Part shown: positions 1 through 11,964 of the stretch, piece after piece
Layout: every line of letters begins with the position of its first letter
Position numbering within the stretch: position 1 is the stretch's first letter
Source: Ilyonectria destructans
Taxonomy: Eukaryota > Ascomycota > Sordariomycetes > Hypocreales > Nectriaceae
Reading direction: 5' to 3'
Assembly (NCBI GenBank): GCA_020740775.1
Contig: JAHEWK010000019.1
Coordinates: forward strand, 496,001-560,000
Length of the DNA stretch: 64,000 nt
Program-made: the position numbers and the translations under genes
The notes under the pieces: model-generated
What the model was told of the DNA's origin: nothing
The model's input: only the letters and a program-made list of their open reading frames with translations
Databases searched by the model: none

Positions 1-167
1 AATGTCCACTATCGACAATAAGCACCTCTCCTGTCACGAATTGACTCCCATCGCTACAGAGAAACACGGTAGAGCCATCCAGATCTCCTAGGGTACCCAA
101 TCTACCTGCCGGACATCGAGAAACCCGTGCGGCATATTGTTGGGGATCTAATCGAAGGTCCGTATTT
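1..167 (-). CDS. Short-chain dehydrogenase/reductase, C-terminal exon (cut by window edge)
   Basis: The minus strand from 167 to 1 reads about 55 residues without a stop. They resemble the C-terminal end of classical SDR enzymes: a PAGRLGT..DLDG stretch, then VFLCSDGSQFVTGEVL, then IVDSG. In the family this part follows the Rossmann fold and closes the substrate pocket, and the enzymes use NAD(P)H on alcohol or keto groups. A 3' splice site (CAATAG) precedes the exon at 168-169. I could not find the upstream exon with the YxxxK active site, so the gene may be broken or may use a distant exon. The stop codon is outside the window. The family call is moderately secure; the substrate is unknown. 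Confidence 0.55.
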
Positions 168-1920
168 CTATTGAGAGAATTAGCTGCATCCGCCCTGTGA
201 GGTAGGATTTACGAGGCGTCAATCACATGTCTGTCTTACCATATTGCTGCCACCATGCCCTCCTGTCTTGGCCGCCCGTATAGCGCTCGAATCGTGACCA
301 TTTCGCCCACTCTTGGCAGCCCCAGAGTGTACAGTCAACCTTGATAGTCTACAGCAGTTGGAAGATGGGTTCGATGCACAACTCGCTATTTGTGTCCAGC
401 TGAATTGTTAGTAATTGCTTCTCTCCGTGTCAGTTGTTTCTCAAACCGGATGAAGCTGCCCGCCCTCCACCACGATTGTATTTTGTCTAAGTTCCTTCGA
501 TTCTTTCTCCTTGTGCTATTTGAACATTTGAATTTTTGACCTCTTTCGTATTCCACGCGCTGGGTACGTTTGCCTAAGGAACTTTAGCCACCATTCTGTT
601 ATCAGCGCCCGACAGATGGCGGAACCTTCTGGACAGGTACTAGCTCAAGATCGAGACCAACTGAACATAGAAGCAAAGCAGTCTTTCTCGGTTCTAGCTT
701 GCGCGTTTATGTCCAATCGCGCAATGTTTTAAAAGTACGGCGATCGAAGCACATGTCAACGACACGCGTCCACAGGCATGATCTGGAAAACCCTAAAAAC
801 GGTAAGTTGTCGATAGTAGTGAAGTTGAGTGAGAATGAGGCCCCTGGGAAATGGATTCAATGATTCCAAATGCTGCAAGCTCGGCATTCACCATAGAGTT
901 TGGCCGTTGCATCAAGGGATAACGCCAGGAAGAACGCCAGCTGTGGGATGCCCGACTGAAGGGCGCCTAGAACGTAACGATGACGGCAATTCTATTTAGG
1001 TCTTCTAAAGGAGATATTCACGCCAGTCATCTGGCCTATTAGCATGAAGTCTTCCTTGTTCCAGACCCGGCCTCGTAAGCTTGCTCTGCAGCATGTGATT
1101 GGGGCGATGTACTTCCTGTGGATATGGGATTGCAAGCAAGGAAAAGCATGTGAGCAGATTCAGTCAGTTTGCAATATTGGGTATCCCTTGTACACCATCA
1201 ACGGGTCCGAAGAGGAAATCATACATTGCAGATACGAGATCCTTGTCTTTAAGTTGATATCGCGTGTCAACGATGCTCCCACATGCTTATCCTTGCTTGC
1301 AATCCCGTATCCACAGGAGGTTGATTCGGTGGCCGAAGGGACCGGAACAAACCTGGTGGGTGTCAAATCCAGTTTCAGGGTGCGGCCCGGAGCTTGCAGC
1401 TAAAACACAACGTTGGCTTCCGACCAATTAACTCGACCCTCCGAGGCGTCATCGTGTTGCAAAGAGAAGAACTGAGTGAGAGTTACTTGGACTTCAATGG
1501 GAAACGATCTTCTCATTCGCCCATTGCCTGCAAGGTCCATATATTTATGTAAGCAACTAAGCCCGCGGACTTCGGTGGGAAGTGAGAACAATCAGGAATA
1601 TCTTTTTCCAGAGCCTTACTACCTCGGTAGGGAATCAGAAACTTGCATCTAGGAGTTGAGGAAGCTTCGAGCGGCGCGGACAGCTATGATCGTCGTTCCG
1701 TATCACATGCTACCGGATCGCTTTTGAGTTCTGAAGTACACAGAAACCAGCGTCAGACACAGGTCAGAGAAGTGCGTGGCGTTAGACTTCTTCAATGAGC
1801 GCATTTCTTCATGTGATGATAACCGGCTTATAAGTTCATCGTACCCCGGCGAAATATCTCCAGGACATCTAATCGGGAGTAATTCAGAGCCATAACTTTG
1901 CCCAAGAACTTTTTCTCGAA
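168..1920. other. No recognisable gene
   Basis: No coding sequence of recognisable family is seen here on either strand. The 119-codon frame at 1044-1403 has no signal, domain or splice context that makes it convincing. The last part must hold the promoter of the lipase gene. Confidence 0.5.
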
Positions 1921-3139
1921 ATGTTATTCAAACTCGTCCTATCTTTATTTCTTTGCCTGTCTTGGGGCTCTGCTAGTCCCATAGCAGTCGACCAAAGAGG
2001 GAAGTAAAAGTGACAACAAGTGCACTTTATAGGCTAACTGGGATCAGATATTAACCCAGGCCTATTATCGATGTTTCACCTTATGAAGCAGTATGCCGAC
2101 GCTGCATACTGTCAGGAGAATAACAACTCACCTGGAGACAAGGTTTCTTGTCACTTTAATAACTGCCCGTTGGTGCAAGCAGAGAACACTACAACCGTAG
2201 CGGAATTCGAGAAGTGAGCTTGCAATGAAAGTTTGGTCAAGTTGTGATTCTAGCCCAACTTTTGTTTCCCCCTCCCCCTCTGCCCCCCAGCCCCCGCCAC
2301 CACCACCACCACCACCAAAAACTTCTTCAAATACCCAAGCACTCCGGCGAGTGCTTATAGAGACCATTTTACGACCCCGGAGGATTTCTTGATGTTACAG
2401 CATTGAGTCCTCCAAGCTGATCAATTATTGGTAGTTCACTTATTACCGACGTAACGGGATTCGTAACCACCGACTACACCAGCAACCTTACGATCGTCTC
2501 TTTCCGAGGTTCAGCATCAATTCGAAGTTGGCTTTCTGATTTTATATTTCCCCGCATACCAGTGGACATCTGCAGCGGCTGCACAGCACACTGGGGTTTC
2601 TGGACGTCTTGGGTGGACGCTCGCGACCGTGTTCTCCAAGCAATAAGAACCGCTGCAGCAAGAAATCCCGGATTCCATATCACCATAACAGGCCATAGCT
2701 TGGGCGGAGCCATAGCAAGTCTCGCTGCAGCTGAACTAAGGAATAACGGGTATAACGTAGCTTTAGTAAGTCTACATATGGACAGCCCAACAACGTTCTG
2801 GATTTGCTCATATATTACTAGTACACGTTCGGCGCTCCCCGTTTTGGAGACGAAGCCCTCAGCACGTATATCACCAATCAAGCTGGTGGTAATTATCGTG
2901 TCACGCATTACAACGACCCAGTCCCACGTGTGCCACCTATGTTGGTCGGTTATGCCCATATTAGTCCGGAGTACTACGTCTCGACACCTGGTCTCGCGCC
3001 TGTTACCACTGCTGATATCAGGGTATGCCCAGGCATTAAAAATACCGATTGCAACGGGGCGTGGATAATACCGGATATCCTAGCACATATCCAGTACTTC
3101 GACATAACGGGGCTTTGTTATCCAGCTCTGGACGTCTAA
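1921..3139 (+). CDS. Secreted class-3 lipase / feruloyl-esterase-like hydrolase, four exons, first donor site altered
   Basis: Exons 1921-1999, 2048-2213, 2435-2765 and 2822-3139 join in phase to 297 residues, the usual size for fungal class-3 lipases. The protein starts with a signal peptide (MLFKLVLSLFLCLSWGSAS). Residues 168-173 are GHSLGG with nucleophile Ser170; Asp224 lies in HYNDPVPRVPP and His281 in ILAHIQYF, completing the catalytic triad. Paired cysteines (YC, CHFNNC, CSGC) suggest disulfides. It should hydrolyse lipid or aryl esters outside the cell. Introns 2 and 3 have GTGAGC and GTAAGT donors. Intron 2 is long (221 bp) and holds CCA repeats. Intron 1 has the expected acceptor and phase, but its donor reads GGAAGT where GTAAGT is expected; reading straight through meets a stop at 2005. 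Either the gene is recently inactivated, a GG donor is used, or one base is a sequencing error. Family call is secure. Confidence 0.82.
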
Positions 3140-3592
3140 GAGGGATGGCAAGCTAGTATTCGCACACTATGGCTAGTTGAGCGGCGTTTCATACATAGTC
3201 CTTACTCTACGTATTAAGTCTCATCCAGCAATCTCACTAATTCCACTAGCTCCTTGAGCGAAGATTACTAGTACCTCTTCATATACTAGGATAAACTGTA
3301 TTTATTTCCTTTACTAATACTCGTAACAGATAAGTTCTTTCTAGCAGTGCTGAGAATCTCTCTACTATATTATTAAATACAGATCATTTAAGAATATTAT
3401 TCATAATCTCCTACTACTGACCTATCCAAACCTATCCTACATATCAACTATACATGGCCCTAAATATGTAAAATTAGTAGAGCTCTCTAGTAATTTCAAA
3501 ACCACCTTGCTCCGCTTCTATGGATTCTGCTCAGGCCACCTCGACAACTGCTTAACAAGATCGATTACTAGGCTGAATTTTACTATCAAATA

Positions 3593-3865
3593 AATACAAG
3601 CATTTTATCAAAAATTGTCTTCATTCACATGTCAACATATGAGTTTGTAGCTATATAGTGTAATGATTACCGGCATTTGGCATCTGCTCCTTAATGGCTA
3701 GAATCAATTGTGGCGGCTGATATTCATCATGAATACGAGCATCCTGTTAAAGCTTGTTTTCATTCACATGTCAAAAAAATCAGTTTTCTGCTATATAGTG
3801 TAACAATTACCGGCATCTGGCATTTGCTCCTTAATAGCTAAAATCAATTGTGGCGGCTGACATTC
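3593..3865. repeat. Diverged tandem direct repeat, two copies of about 133 bp
   Basis: The copy at 3593-3725 is repeated at 3732-3865 with an offset of 139 bp. Shared blocks include CATTCACATGTCAA, GCTATATAGTGTAA, ATTACCGGCAT and CAATTGTGGCGGCTGA. Differences are mostly transitions (G/A and C/T), as RIP would cause. No coding frame is seen. It may be a decayed repeat unit or a local duplication. The flanks (3140-3592 and 3866-5366) are AT-rich and show no recognisable gene. Confidence 0.75.
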
Positions 3866-5366
3866 TAGACGCCAAAAGTAACCTCATCCACACGAGAAAG
3901 TAGGCTTTCCTTTCATCTAATTCGGCACATACCACAAAACCAAGAAGCTTCCTAACTCGCTGTTTCCGTGATAGACCTACATATCATTGCTGGAGGTATT
4001 CCATAGGGATCACGAACCTGATGACGTAGTCTTTTCCTGACCTAGAATATGTAGGAGACACTGCTAGACATGAAGCGAGTTACAAGGAATGGTGTAATTA
4101 AGCGGGTTTTTTTCTAATAATTTTACAAACTCGCACAGACTAAAGATAAGGTGAGATCTAACGTATTGGTAATGTCGTGGCGAGGTTTCTTTACCTGCTT
4201 TACGGATAGCAAATCTCTTCTAACTAGTACTGCCGATAATACAGTCTATTTGTTTCGAGAGTAACTCTACCCGAGCCCCAGTGCGGTTTGGATCTGCGTC
4301 GGTGTTTCAAGCTGAGTGCCAGTATGATTTAGAACGGAATGAGAATAGTCTTCCTCTACCGCCCTGGAATCCTTGCTGCCGAAGGAGTTTTTAGGTGAGT
4401 TGTAAGATATTCCCCTGAGTTTCTGCTCTCTGTCGATATATAAATAGGTCTACAGTTAATAGTAGGTTCCTTATAATAGCGAGATTAGTTTGTTCGCCAT
4501 TTCCTTGATTACTGTTAGGAATTTCTACGGTTAAGAATTACAGCTCGCAAAAGCCATTTTAAATAACCACATGCGTATCTATTATGGGTATCGCAAACTA
4601 CCATAAGCTACTGAGCAAAGCCTAAATATCTTTACCTTATCATCCGGACTTCCATCGAAGTTCAATATATCAGCGCAGCCGGTGGCGCACCGAAAGACTG
4701 AAGTGCTTTCAATACGAGGTATAAGTATGAGGTTTATCCTTTAACGGATTAACGGTAAGGCCAACGACGCAGAGGAAGGAAGTACTTGGTCTTAAACGGC
4801 CAAGGCTGGTTTTGTAAAGAATAGCTGAGAATGTTTAATAACGCCGCCACTCAAAAGAGACTTTCGTGTGTATGCAAAGATTCCTTGGCAAATTTTCACC
4901 GAATCGGAAATCTCCGTAAGGTTTGACCGTTACGAGTGGACATTCATTTAAAGATGTAACAAGCAGTCGCTGCCGTGACGTAAGGAATTTCCGAGCCCAG
5001 ACAAGACTTGGGTCTCGTATACTAATCGATTGGCAGACCGATGGCAGCCAAAGCCTTTCAAAGTTTGCCTTTGCAGCGGCGTCATCAACAGCATAATCCT
5101 TCCTAGTAATGTATATACGAGATGGCGTCAACACCGCCGTGTGTCTCTCCATTTTGCCCGGTCGTCAAAGCTTCGTGCATCTAGATTTTCCCGCTGAATT
5201 TGACTATTACTATTGCGTCCTATCGAAATTGGACAGTCATAAAATTGATTGTATATTGGACCTATGTCCATGATTACTTCCGAGCTCAACTTCACATCGG
5301 TTGACTGACACTTTATTCGAAGCTATTTTCACTCCTACCTGGATCCCTTATGACCATATCCAAGCA
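3866..5366. other. No recognisable gene
   Basis: AT-rich and stop-rich. The 105-codon minus-strand frame at 4835-5152 has no recognisable domain. The end of this stretch must contain the promoter of the secreted-protein pseudogene. Confidence 0.45.
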
Positions 5367-6476
5367 ATGAACTACTTTCTCATTTGCTTGATTTACCTTT
5401 TCAGTGGAATCTCCGGGCATCTCCATAACGTCCTTGTGTCCGAGTCTACGGCCTCACGCAGAAGAGCAACTAGTTGGTCAGTCGACATAATATGCATCAA
5501 TACATCTTGTCCTCACTAACAACAATCAGATGTAGCTTCTTGCGGATCTCAAAGTTGTCCTAAGTTCACGTACAATAAGCTTTGGGAGTTGGAGAGTAAA
5601 TTCTGTGATAATTTCCTGTACCCTGCCAACCTCAAACAAGCCAAGACCATTAACTCGACCTTTTTTGCAGAAAATGTAAGACAAGGAGCCTTTGGGTACG
5701 GTTACCGAGCGCTAACACACTCGTAGGTACAAGGACGCGTCGATATCACTCGCAATTTCCTTGGACGTGAGCTCAACACCGAGTATCTTTTCGACCTCTT
5801 CACCGATCCAAACTCAGTCTCTCTTCTCAACCTACCAGTATCTTACGAAATTACCGAGTTTACCGCAAATAATTATATCGCAGCTGCCACTACAGTTGTG
5901 ATGTTCAACTCGAGTCTCTTTGAAATGGTGGTTCCCGTAACAATCGACACCTTCATCGCATGGAATAAACGGCGGGAAATTTTACAGTACGACACAACAT
6001 TTCGGTAGTTCGGCTTTCTCCTCGACTCACTTATTGCCGCTGCCGCTAGGAAGCTCGACGCGCCAAGTCGTGCTGAGGCAATCACCACCCTCGCCCACAC
6101 ACTAGCCACCGGTATCTGCCAAATGCATGATAAGTATTGCACCGGAGCAAGCAAGCAGTATGGAGACAACGCAGAACGTATGAATTTTCTCACTGGGAGC
6201 ATTCGATTCGGTCAGGACTACGAATTGGGTCGAAACACGTTGCTGTGTAGGTCGGTATACCAGCAAATGGTGCTGTATCGGCCAGAAGTCCACTGCCCGC
6301 ACATCGGGCCTGCTGGAGGAGGAATGTGCGTCGACGACCAGACCTATGAGGAGAAGGCCCTGGAAAAATTATTCACAAACGCTCCCTTTGTCAGTACTAC
6401 GTCCTAAGAGGATGTGAAGAATCTCAAACCTGCCAAAGCTGAAGGTAAGAAGGGTCGAAAACACAAGGACAAATAG
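5367..6476 (+). pseudogene. Conserved fungal secreted protein of unknown function, two RIP-type stop codons
   Basis: Exons 5367-5472, 5530-5675 and 5727-6407 are in phase, giving about 310 codons. The start MNYFLICLIYLFSGISG looks like a signal peptide. The conserved-looking core includes [38 protein letters not shown] and RPEVHCPHIGPAGGG, which I recall from uncharacterised secreted ascomycete proteins. At 6006-6008 the frame has TAG in TTFR-stop-FGF, where related proteins have Trp. At 6405-6407 a TAA is followed by 22 more open codons, ending in a Lys-rich tail at a TAG (6474-6476). TGG to TAG and CAA to TAA are both CpA-to-TpA changes on one strand, the RIP pattern. Intron 1 uses a weak GTTGGT donor at 5473, the only one that fits the phase. 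Function is not known; it is probably dead. Confidence 0.7.
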
Positions 6477-9400
6477 CTTCTATGTCAGCGAATCTGGGTA
6501 GTAATTAACCCTCTCGGCATTAGTTTTCCCACTGGGTATTCCCAATGTCGTCACGTAAATGCGGAGGGGACTAGGTTAGTGTTCATTGTCACCCATTCAG
6601 AATATATTTCTATGCTTTATAACTATATAATATTCACCTATTGGATCGGGGGAATACGGTAAAAATCGAGTAAAGAGCACTCAACGCATGACTCTTCTGG
6701 GTTTCGTCTGTCGGGGACGGTCTTGGCAACCTTGCCGAGAGCGGGATACCTATGCTAATCATCATACCCTAAGGTTCTCATTCGAAGCAGACTTGCGTAT
6801 TGTGATATCTCGCGCTAAAGTGGGTATCCACGGCGCCGCTGAGCCGTCGCTGATCCATCCCCAGCCACTGCCCGCCGGCTGATCCAGAAACCCCCGCTCC
6901 TGCGGCGCCCGGCCAATGGTATCCTATTGATATTCCTTTGGTACGGAACTTACAGAGTACTGTAAGAATCAATAGCGCAAACGCCACTGTGATGGGGCGA
7001 ACAGTCCACCTGGAGTTTTAATACAGTAGTGGCCAGCAGCTAGCTTAGTATGGCCCTACTTAAGGCGTTCAGTCTGCTTGAGAAATAAAACGACACGCTT
7101 TTTCCCTTCTGTTAATTATATGATACCTTTTGTCGCTTGACACTCACTACACTACAGCTGTCACAGCAGCTCTTAACGATATTTTCCTTTCCCTTTTCCC
7201 TAGAGATATCAGAAAGCAGTGTATCTATTGCTCTCTACATCTCTTACCCCCAGGTGACGGCTATTCTGTTGCTTTCTCTTGTCTTCTATCCCTTTCCAGC
7301 TCCTACCCTGCGGACGGGTGTGGTCTACCCTAAAGGCCTCTCCCACCAATAAATAAACCACGCATGTAGCTAGGCCGGGGATGGTAGTCTACGCGACGCC
7401 AAAGCGCAAAACGAGCGCTGGGAACATATTCTCTGTAGTTCTGAAGATATGAAAGTGATTATCTCTACTGTATATGTTATAGTCTATTAGTTCTGTGTTG
7501 CTTTTGTAAATCCATTCTCGCCGGCCGGTGAGGCTTGGAAGAGGTTCTGCGTCGGCCGTTACTCGCTCCCCCATAATGGCTTGAGCCCACCCACGCGCCA
7601 GCCCCGACACTTTTTGACTCTAAAATCTCAGACATACCAAGCTTAGGTATTCATCCGGTCTATAAGCGTTATTTTCCATCCTTGCGCCTTATTAGCAGCG
7701 AATTATGGGGCAAAATATAGACTCCGAAACCTATAGCAGGACGATTATCTGCCGTGGACGCGCTAGTCAGGGTTATACGACTTGTGGGAATGGGAGGCGA
7801 GGAAGCTAAGGAACAGAAAATGCCGAGGAGAAGGATGCTAAACGGACCCTAGACCCCTAACTTACAGTCGTAGGTGGCTGTCCGGCGTTGGGATAACCCC
7901 TATAGGCGTTATTACGACGAGGGAGTTTGATAAAGCTGGGAATTAATTATACTTAGGATTTAGACTATATAATAGATGTTTTGACACTAGGAACTATTAT
8001 TAGATGATACTGCGAACCCAGGGGGTATGCAGAGATATATATTAGGGTGAGATTATGGGATATAGTGCAGGGGATCGAGATAACATCTAAGGCTATATTT
8101 CCAGTCCTCTGGAAAAGAAGTTCTATTTAAGGTTCTAGAGTCGGTATTACTTATAATACTAGACCTAGAAACCCCAGCTATTAGCTGATTGTTATATAGA
8201 CACTAGCATCCAAGTGGGGAACAAGGGGTATATAGAGCTATAAACGATTCTAATCAACAAATAAGGCTCCATACTGTATAGTATCTACATACTGAACCGA
8301 CACAGTAGATGAGTTGTTCGTAGCCATTCTCGTATCAAGCTGATCTAGTACTGTCACAGGGCGTTTAACGTATGAGCTACCGTGGCGCAGGCCGTCTGGC
8401 GTCCTGAGGCCGTCAGCTGCTGCCCCAGGCAAGACGGACTGCCGCGGATTGGAGCTGGCTCCGCCGTGCATGGATGGGCTTTATGCTTATTGCTGCAATT
8501 GGCGTACCTGTTTCCAGATCTTCAGGTTACTTATATATAGATTAAAACCGATTAAGGTGGAGGTAGCAATAATAGGAGTGAAGAAGATAAGATAGTATAG
8601 ATATGCTCGATATAAGTAGAGGCTTTCTTAAAAGGTTTAGAGGTCTTAGAAATACTCCAGTTGGAGATAAAAAACGGATAAATATCAGGGGCAGCCAGAA
8701 GAGCAGTTATAGGGAGGATAATAGCAAATAACATCTATAGATAAGACAAAGGCCCAAGAAGGATGAGAGACGATAGAGGTGATTCTGATATAAATATCTG
8801 GACCTGGCTTTAGGTATATTATGACCATTTATAGACGTCAGATGCTCTTGAAGAGCCTCGTCAAAGAGTGCTCGGAGCATCGAGCAAGCTTAGTCGACAG
8901 CCCATCTGCGCCCTCTGATAACGTACTCAGCCTTCTGGAAATGTGTATTCGCCCGGATAGATGCGTGGTATGACTCGGTTACGATTTTAGCACGAATTAT
9001 AGCTGAAAAACTGCGTCTACGTATAATACAAGCCTCACGGTGCACTAAACAGACGGACAAGGAGGAACATCCAAGTGCTCTTGCCTGCTGCATCTGTTCA
9101 GGTGTTTAGGGGTGATAGGTTTTCGACTAACGCGGAATGGCGTGTATGCAACTAAACCCTGTGCCCCTTGAGTGGCAGGCAGTTGCCCTCCAACAACCAC
9201 AAAGTAAGCTAGGACCATGAGGTCTCGTCGCAGCGACAGAATGGTGTCACATGCGATAAACCTTCTAGAACCGGGAAGTGGGATGCGGTTCGCTCCTACT
9301 CGTCGGAACGAGTCAATGCGGTCGGGCAACTGAAAGCTCATCCCTGGACACCCAGAACCGCTCAAACCATATAGGGAGAACGCCACGCAGCCAAGCAAGA

Positions 9401-9717
9401 ACGATTCGTCGTTAGCGCTCACACCCTTGCAACCCTCATCGAAGGTATATGGGTGTCAGCTGCAACACTACCCACCCAAATTTTAACCTCGTGCCGAAAG
9501 ACCTGACTAAGATAATAGTATACTGGCTGCTCGTATAGCCGAACGCTTGCTGATGTCTCTCGTAAAATTGTCATGTGATAAGTGATGCCAAGTTGCCAAG
9601 TGGCCATAGGAGACGCATTGGGAGGTTTACATGTGATTCAGCCTGCTGAACCCGACGTCGCGCAACTGCAACCTGTCCATCAGCGAGGACAGTGGCTTGT
9701 ATTCCACCCCCTACATC
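6477..9717. other. Intergenic, no recognisable gene
   Basis: About 3.2 kb of mixed composition, AT-rich around 7.9-8.8 kb. The frames at 7389-7610, 8250-8471 and 9045-9422 (all minus) are short, lack family motifs and have no splice logic I could support. Confidence 0.4.
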
Positions 9718-9850
9718 GGAGCCTACCGGATCCGCACCGTCCACCGACGCCACAAGAGTCGAGTCCTACGAGAAGGCCACTGAGTTAACCCAGTTGCTAT
9801 AGCCCTTGATCTCCTTCATATAATTGCCCGTATCTTTAACCATCCGCCTG
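9718..9850 (-). pseudogene. WD40-repeat fragment related to NACHT-WD40 receptors
   Basis: Read on the minus strand from 9850, this gives the end of one repeat (DTGNYMKEIKGY) and the start of the next (SNWVNSVAFS-stop-DSTLVAS). That is the same repeat type as in the receptor gene at 61280-63478. The in-frame TAG replaces the His or Tyr position, and the tryptophan core that should follow is gone. No rest of a receptor gene is seen nearby, so this is an orphan relic of about 1.1 repeats. Confidence 0.65.
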
Positions 9851-11297
9851 ATGCTGCAGAGATGCTATAGCAAACAAGAAATCAAGTAGTTCATATGTAT
9901 ATGGCCGATAAAATGCTTGGACAAGCCTCAGGAGGCAACTTTCTGCATGAATTAAAAGACCAGATTTGGGTTATAGTAAGTAGGCCTAGTTAAACCTAGC
10001 TCTCTCCACACCTTACCTCAGATTCTCTTTTTATAATTCTCACGCTGAAACTCCGACAATCTGAACCTTTGCCTTATTCGCCCTATTTCTATCTCTTGCA
10101 CATGTCTCTGTTGGTCCTCACATGCCGACCTTGGGATGATATTCGTCCGGTGTTGCTTATGGGTGTGTATGTATATCCTGTGGTTGCACATCCTCCAGCG
10201 GGGCGTTTAGGGACATGGACGCCATGAGAACCATGAGGGTGGTAGGGCATCCGAACATCAACGTCAAGTGCGAAATAGGGTGCGAGGGATTTATATCGAA
10301 GGGTGCGCGTCAACGACACCCAGCCCATGGTTCGTCGTGGCGGGTCGAATTTAGGGGCCGATGATATCCGGCACTATTTAGCACTTGACATGAATCACGG
10401 CCGCGGAGCCGCGCCAAGGCTGCTGGGACAAGGTGTGATGGCGCTGTCCTGACTAGGCACCGAGCCTTCTATGCCTTCTAGCGCGCCGATCCATGCGCGG
10501 CCGTGACTCGCGCGGCCCCAAACTCCAAAAAGTTAGCTGCACCAGAATTCGCATGTCCGGTCGTCAGCTAGGAGGAGCCATCCACACTTCTCCATATCTC
10601 CCCTTCACCCTATACAAGCCACGTCTTGTCCGCCAGTTAGGCCGCATTGAGCCACACTTCTGGCATCTGAGTCCGTAGCGCCTCTTAGCTCTGCCTCTTT
10701 CTTAGTCTCTTGGCCTTTTACCCCCTGATGCGCCCAGCCCAGGCTTCGTGACTCGCAGCGAAACGAGCCAGGGGGGGATAAGCGATGTTATATTGGATGG
10801 TTTAAACACCCTGCGCCGGCTGGGACGAGTACCATATGGTAACCCTATTTGTTGTCAGGCTCTTAGCTTCAACATGCCAGCCCGAAGATGCCCTCCCCCA
10901 TCCACAGTAGAAACCACGGCGTGTCACATCCAATAAAAGCACTACGCCACAATCAGCACAATAGCTGGAGTGTTCACTTCGCTTTTGCTGCTGGTACAGC
11001 TGTCTAGTGCGACACGGTGCCTGGGTCGTAACCACCATAGATGCCATCCGGAGTGCTATTATGAATATCTGAGGAAGACCAAGGTGGCCAAGGGAAATAG
11101 GCAAAGCAGCTGACGCAAATCAAATTGGTACCTTTTTCCAGATATGTTTCCGTTGATAAGTATGGTCCCCTCTCGCTCCCATCTGATCCAAGTCTTTGGT
11201 AGCTGCCGTTCCCTCAACCGATACAGTAGGACATTAACACTCCGTTCTATGCCCTTGTAATAGATATCAGCCGATATTGGGACATCTTACGAGCATA
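9851..11297. other. Intergenic, no recognisable gene
   Basis: Only short frames of no known family are seen (for example 10089-10328 minus and 10802-11104 minus). I see no gene I can support. Confidence 0.4.
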
Positions 11298-11964
11298 CTA
11301 ACGAGCACGTTTTCGAAATTGGTAAAGATGATGTGCCCTGATGGAAATGTATGCGTCGCCGTACTCGTCTGTGTTTACAGATGAGGAAGGGCTGGAGCCG
11401 GTTGATGGCACAGAGCAAGTGATGTTGGATCCCCAGGGCCCGCAAGCCTCGGGAAGAGGTAGGTACGATTGGCCGAAGTCTTGCATGGGACCGCACTCTG
11501 GGAATTGAGACGATCGGGAACTCGACATCGTCCCGCTGAGAGCAATAATACTGTCATTAAAGACTACGTGACTGTCAGCATGTTAATGACCCCTAACTCG
11601 CGTTCTAACTAACTATATCTGTTATACCTTTTCCCGGCGGGAAAGCCCATGGTCTCCCGCAACCTGGATATTTCATCTTCTAAGGCCTTGTTTCTGCGAA
11701 TGAGTTCTTGGATGGCCTTAAGCTCTTCCAACTCCCGCTCGAGTCTTTTGATTGTCTCTTTGGTCCTTGCTCGATCTGCCCGCCGAGGTTCTCGGACGTT
11801 GGCTCGTTTCCGGGCGCGTTGTGACGGTGTCAAGGTTGGCACGTTTCTTGTGCCTTGTAGATGTCTCAGTTAATACGAAGGCAACCCCTCTGTCGGGCAG
11901 TCGCGTCTTACTTACCCTTGCGCTTGATAGCCTTGGTTGGTTCTGCAGAGGATGATCTTGCCAT
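11298..11964 (-). CDS. Fungal bZIP transcription factor, short and divergent, three exons
   Basis: Exons 11964-11916, 11853-11628 and 11571-11298 join in phase to 182 residues. Introns are 62 bp (GTAAGT...CAAG) and 56 bp (GTATAA...ACAG). The N-terminus MARSSSAEPTKAIKRKGTRN and LTPSQRARKRAN are typical of a fungal bZIP group. The basic region is about residues 26-48 and the leucine zipper about 49-85 (IKRLERELEEL, IRRNKALEDEISRLRE). The C-terminal part has family-like LPLPEACGPW and SPSSSVNTDEYG segments. It should bind DNA as a dimer in the nucleus. The basic region is unusual: it reads VREPRRADR where the group, as I remember it, has DREAQRAIR, so a proline sits in the DNA-binding helix. The linker into the zipper is also shortened. 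The target genes are unknown, and DNA binding may be changed or lost. Confidence 0.8.

Noticed and set aside
1044..1403. 119-codon open frame
   Set aside because: No domain, signal peptide or intron context, and an overlapping frame on the other strand is equally open.
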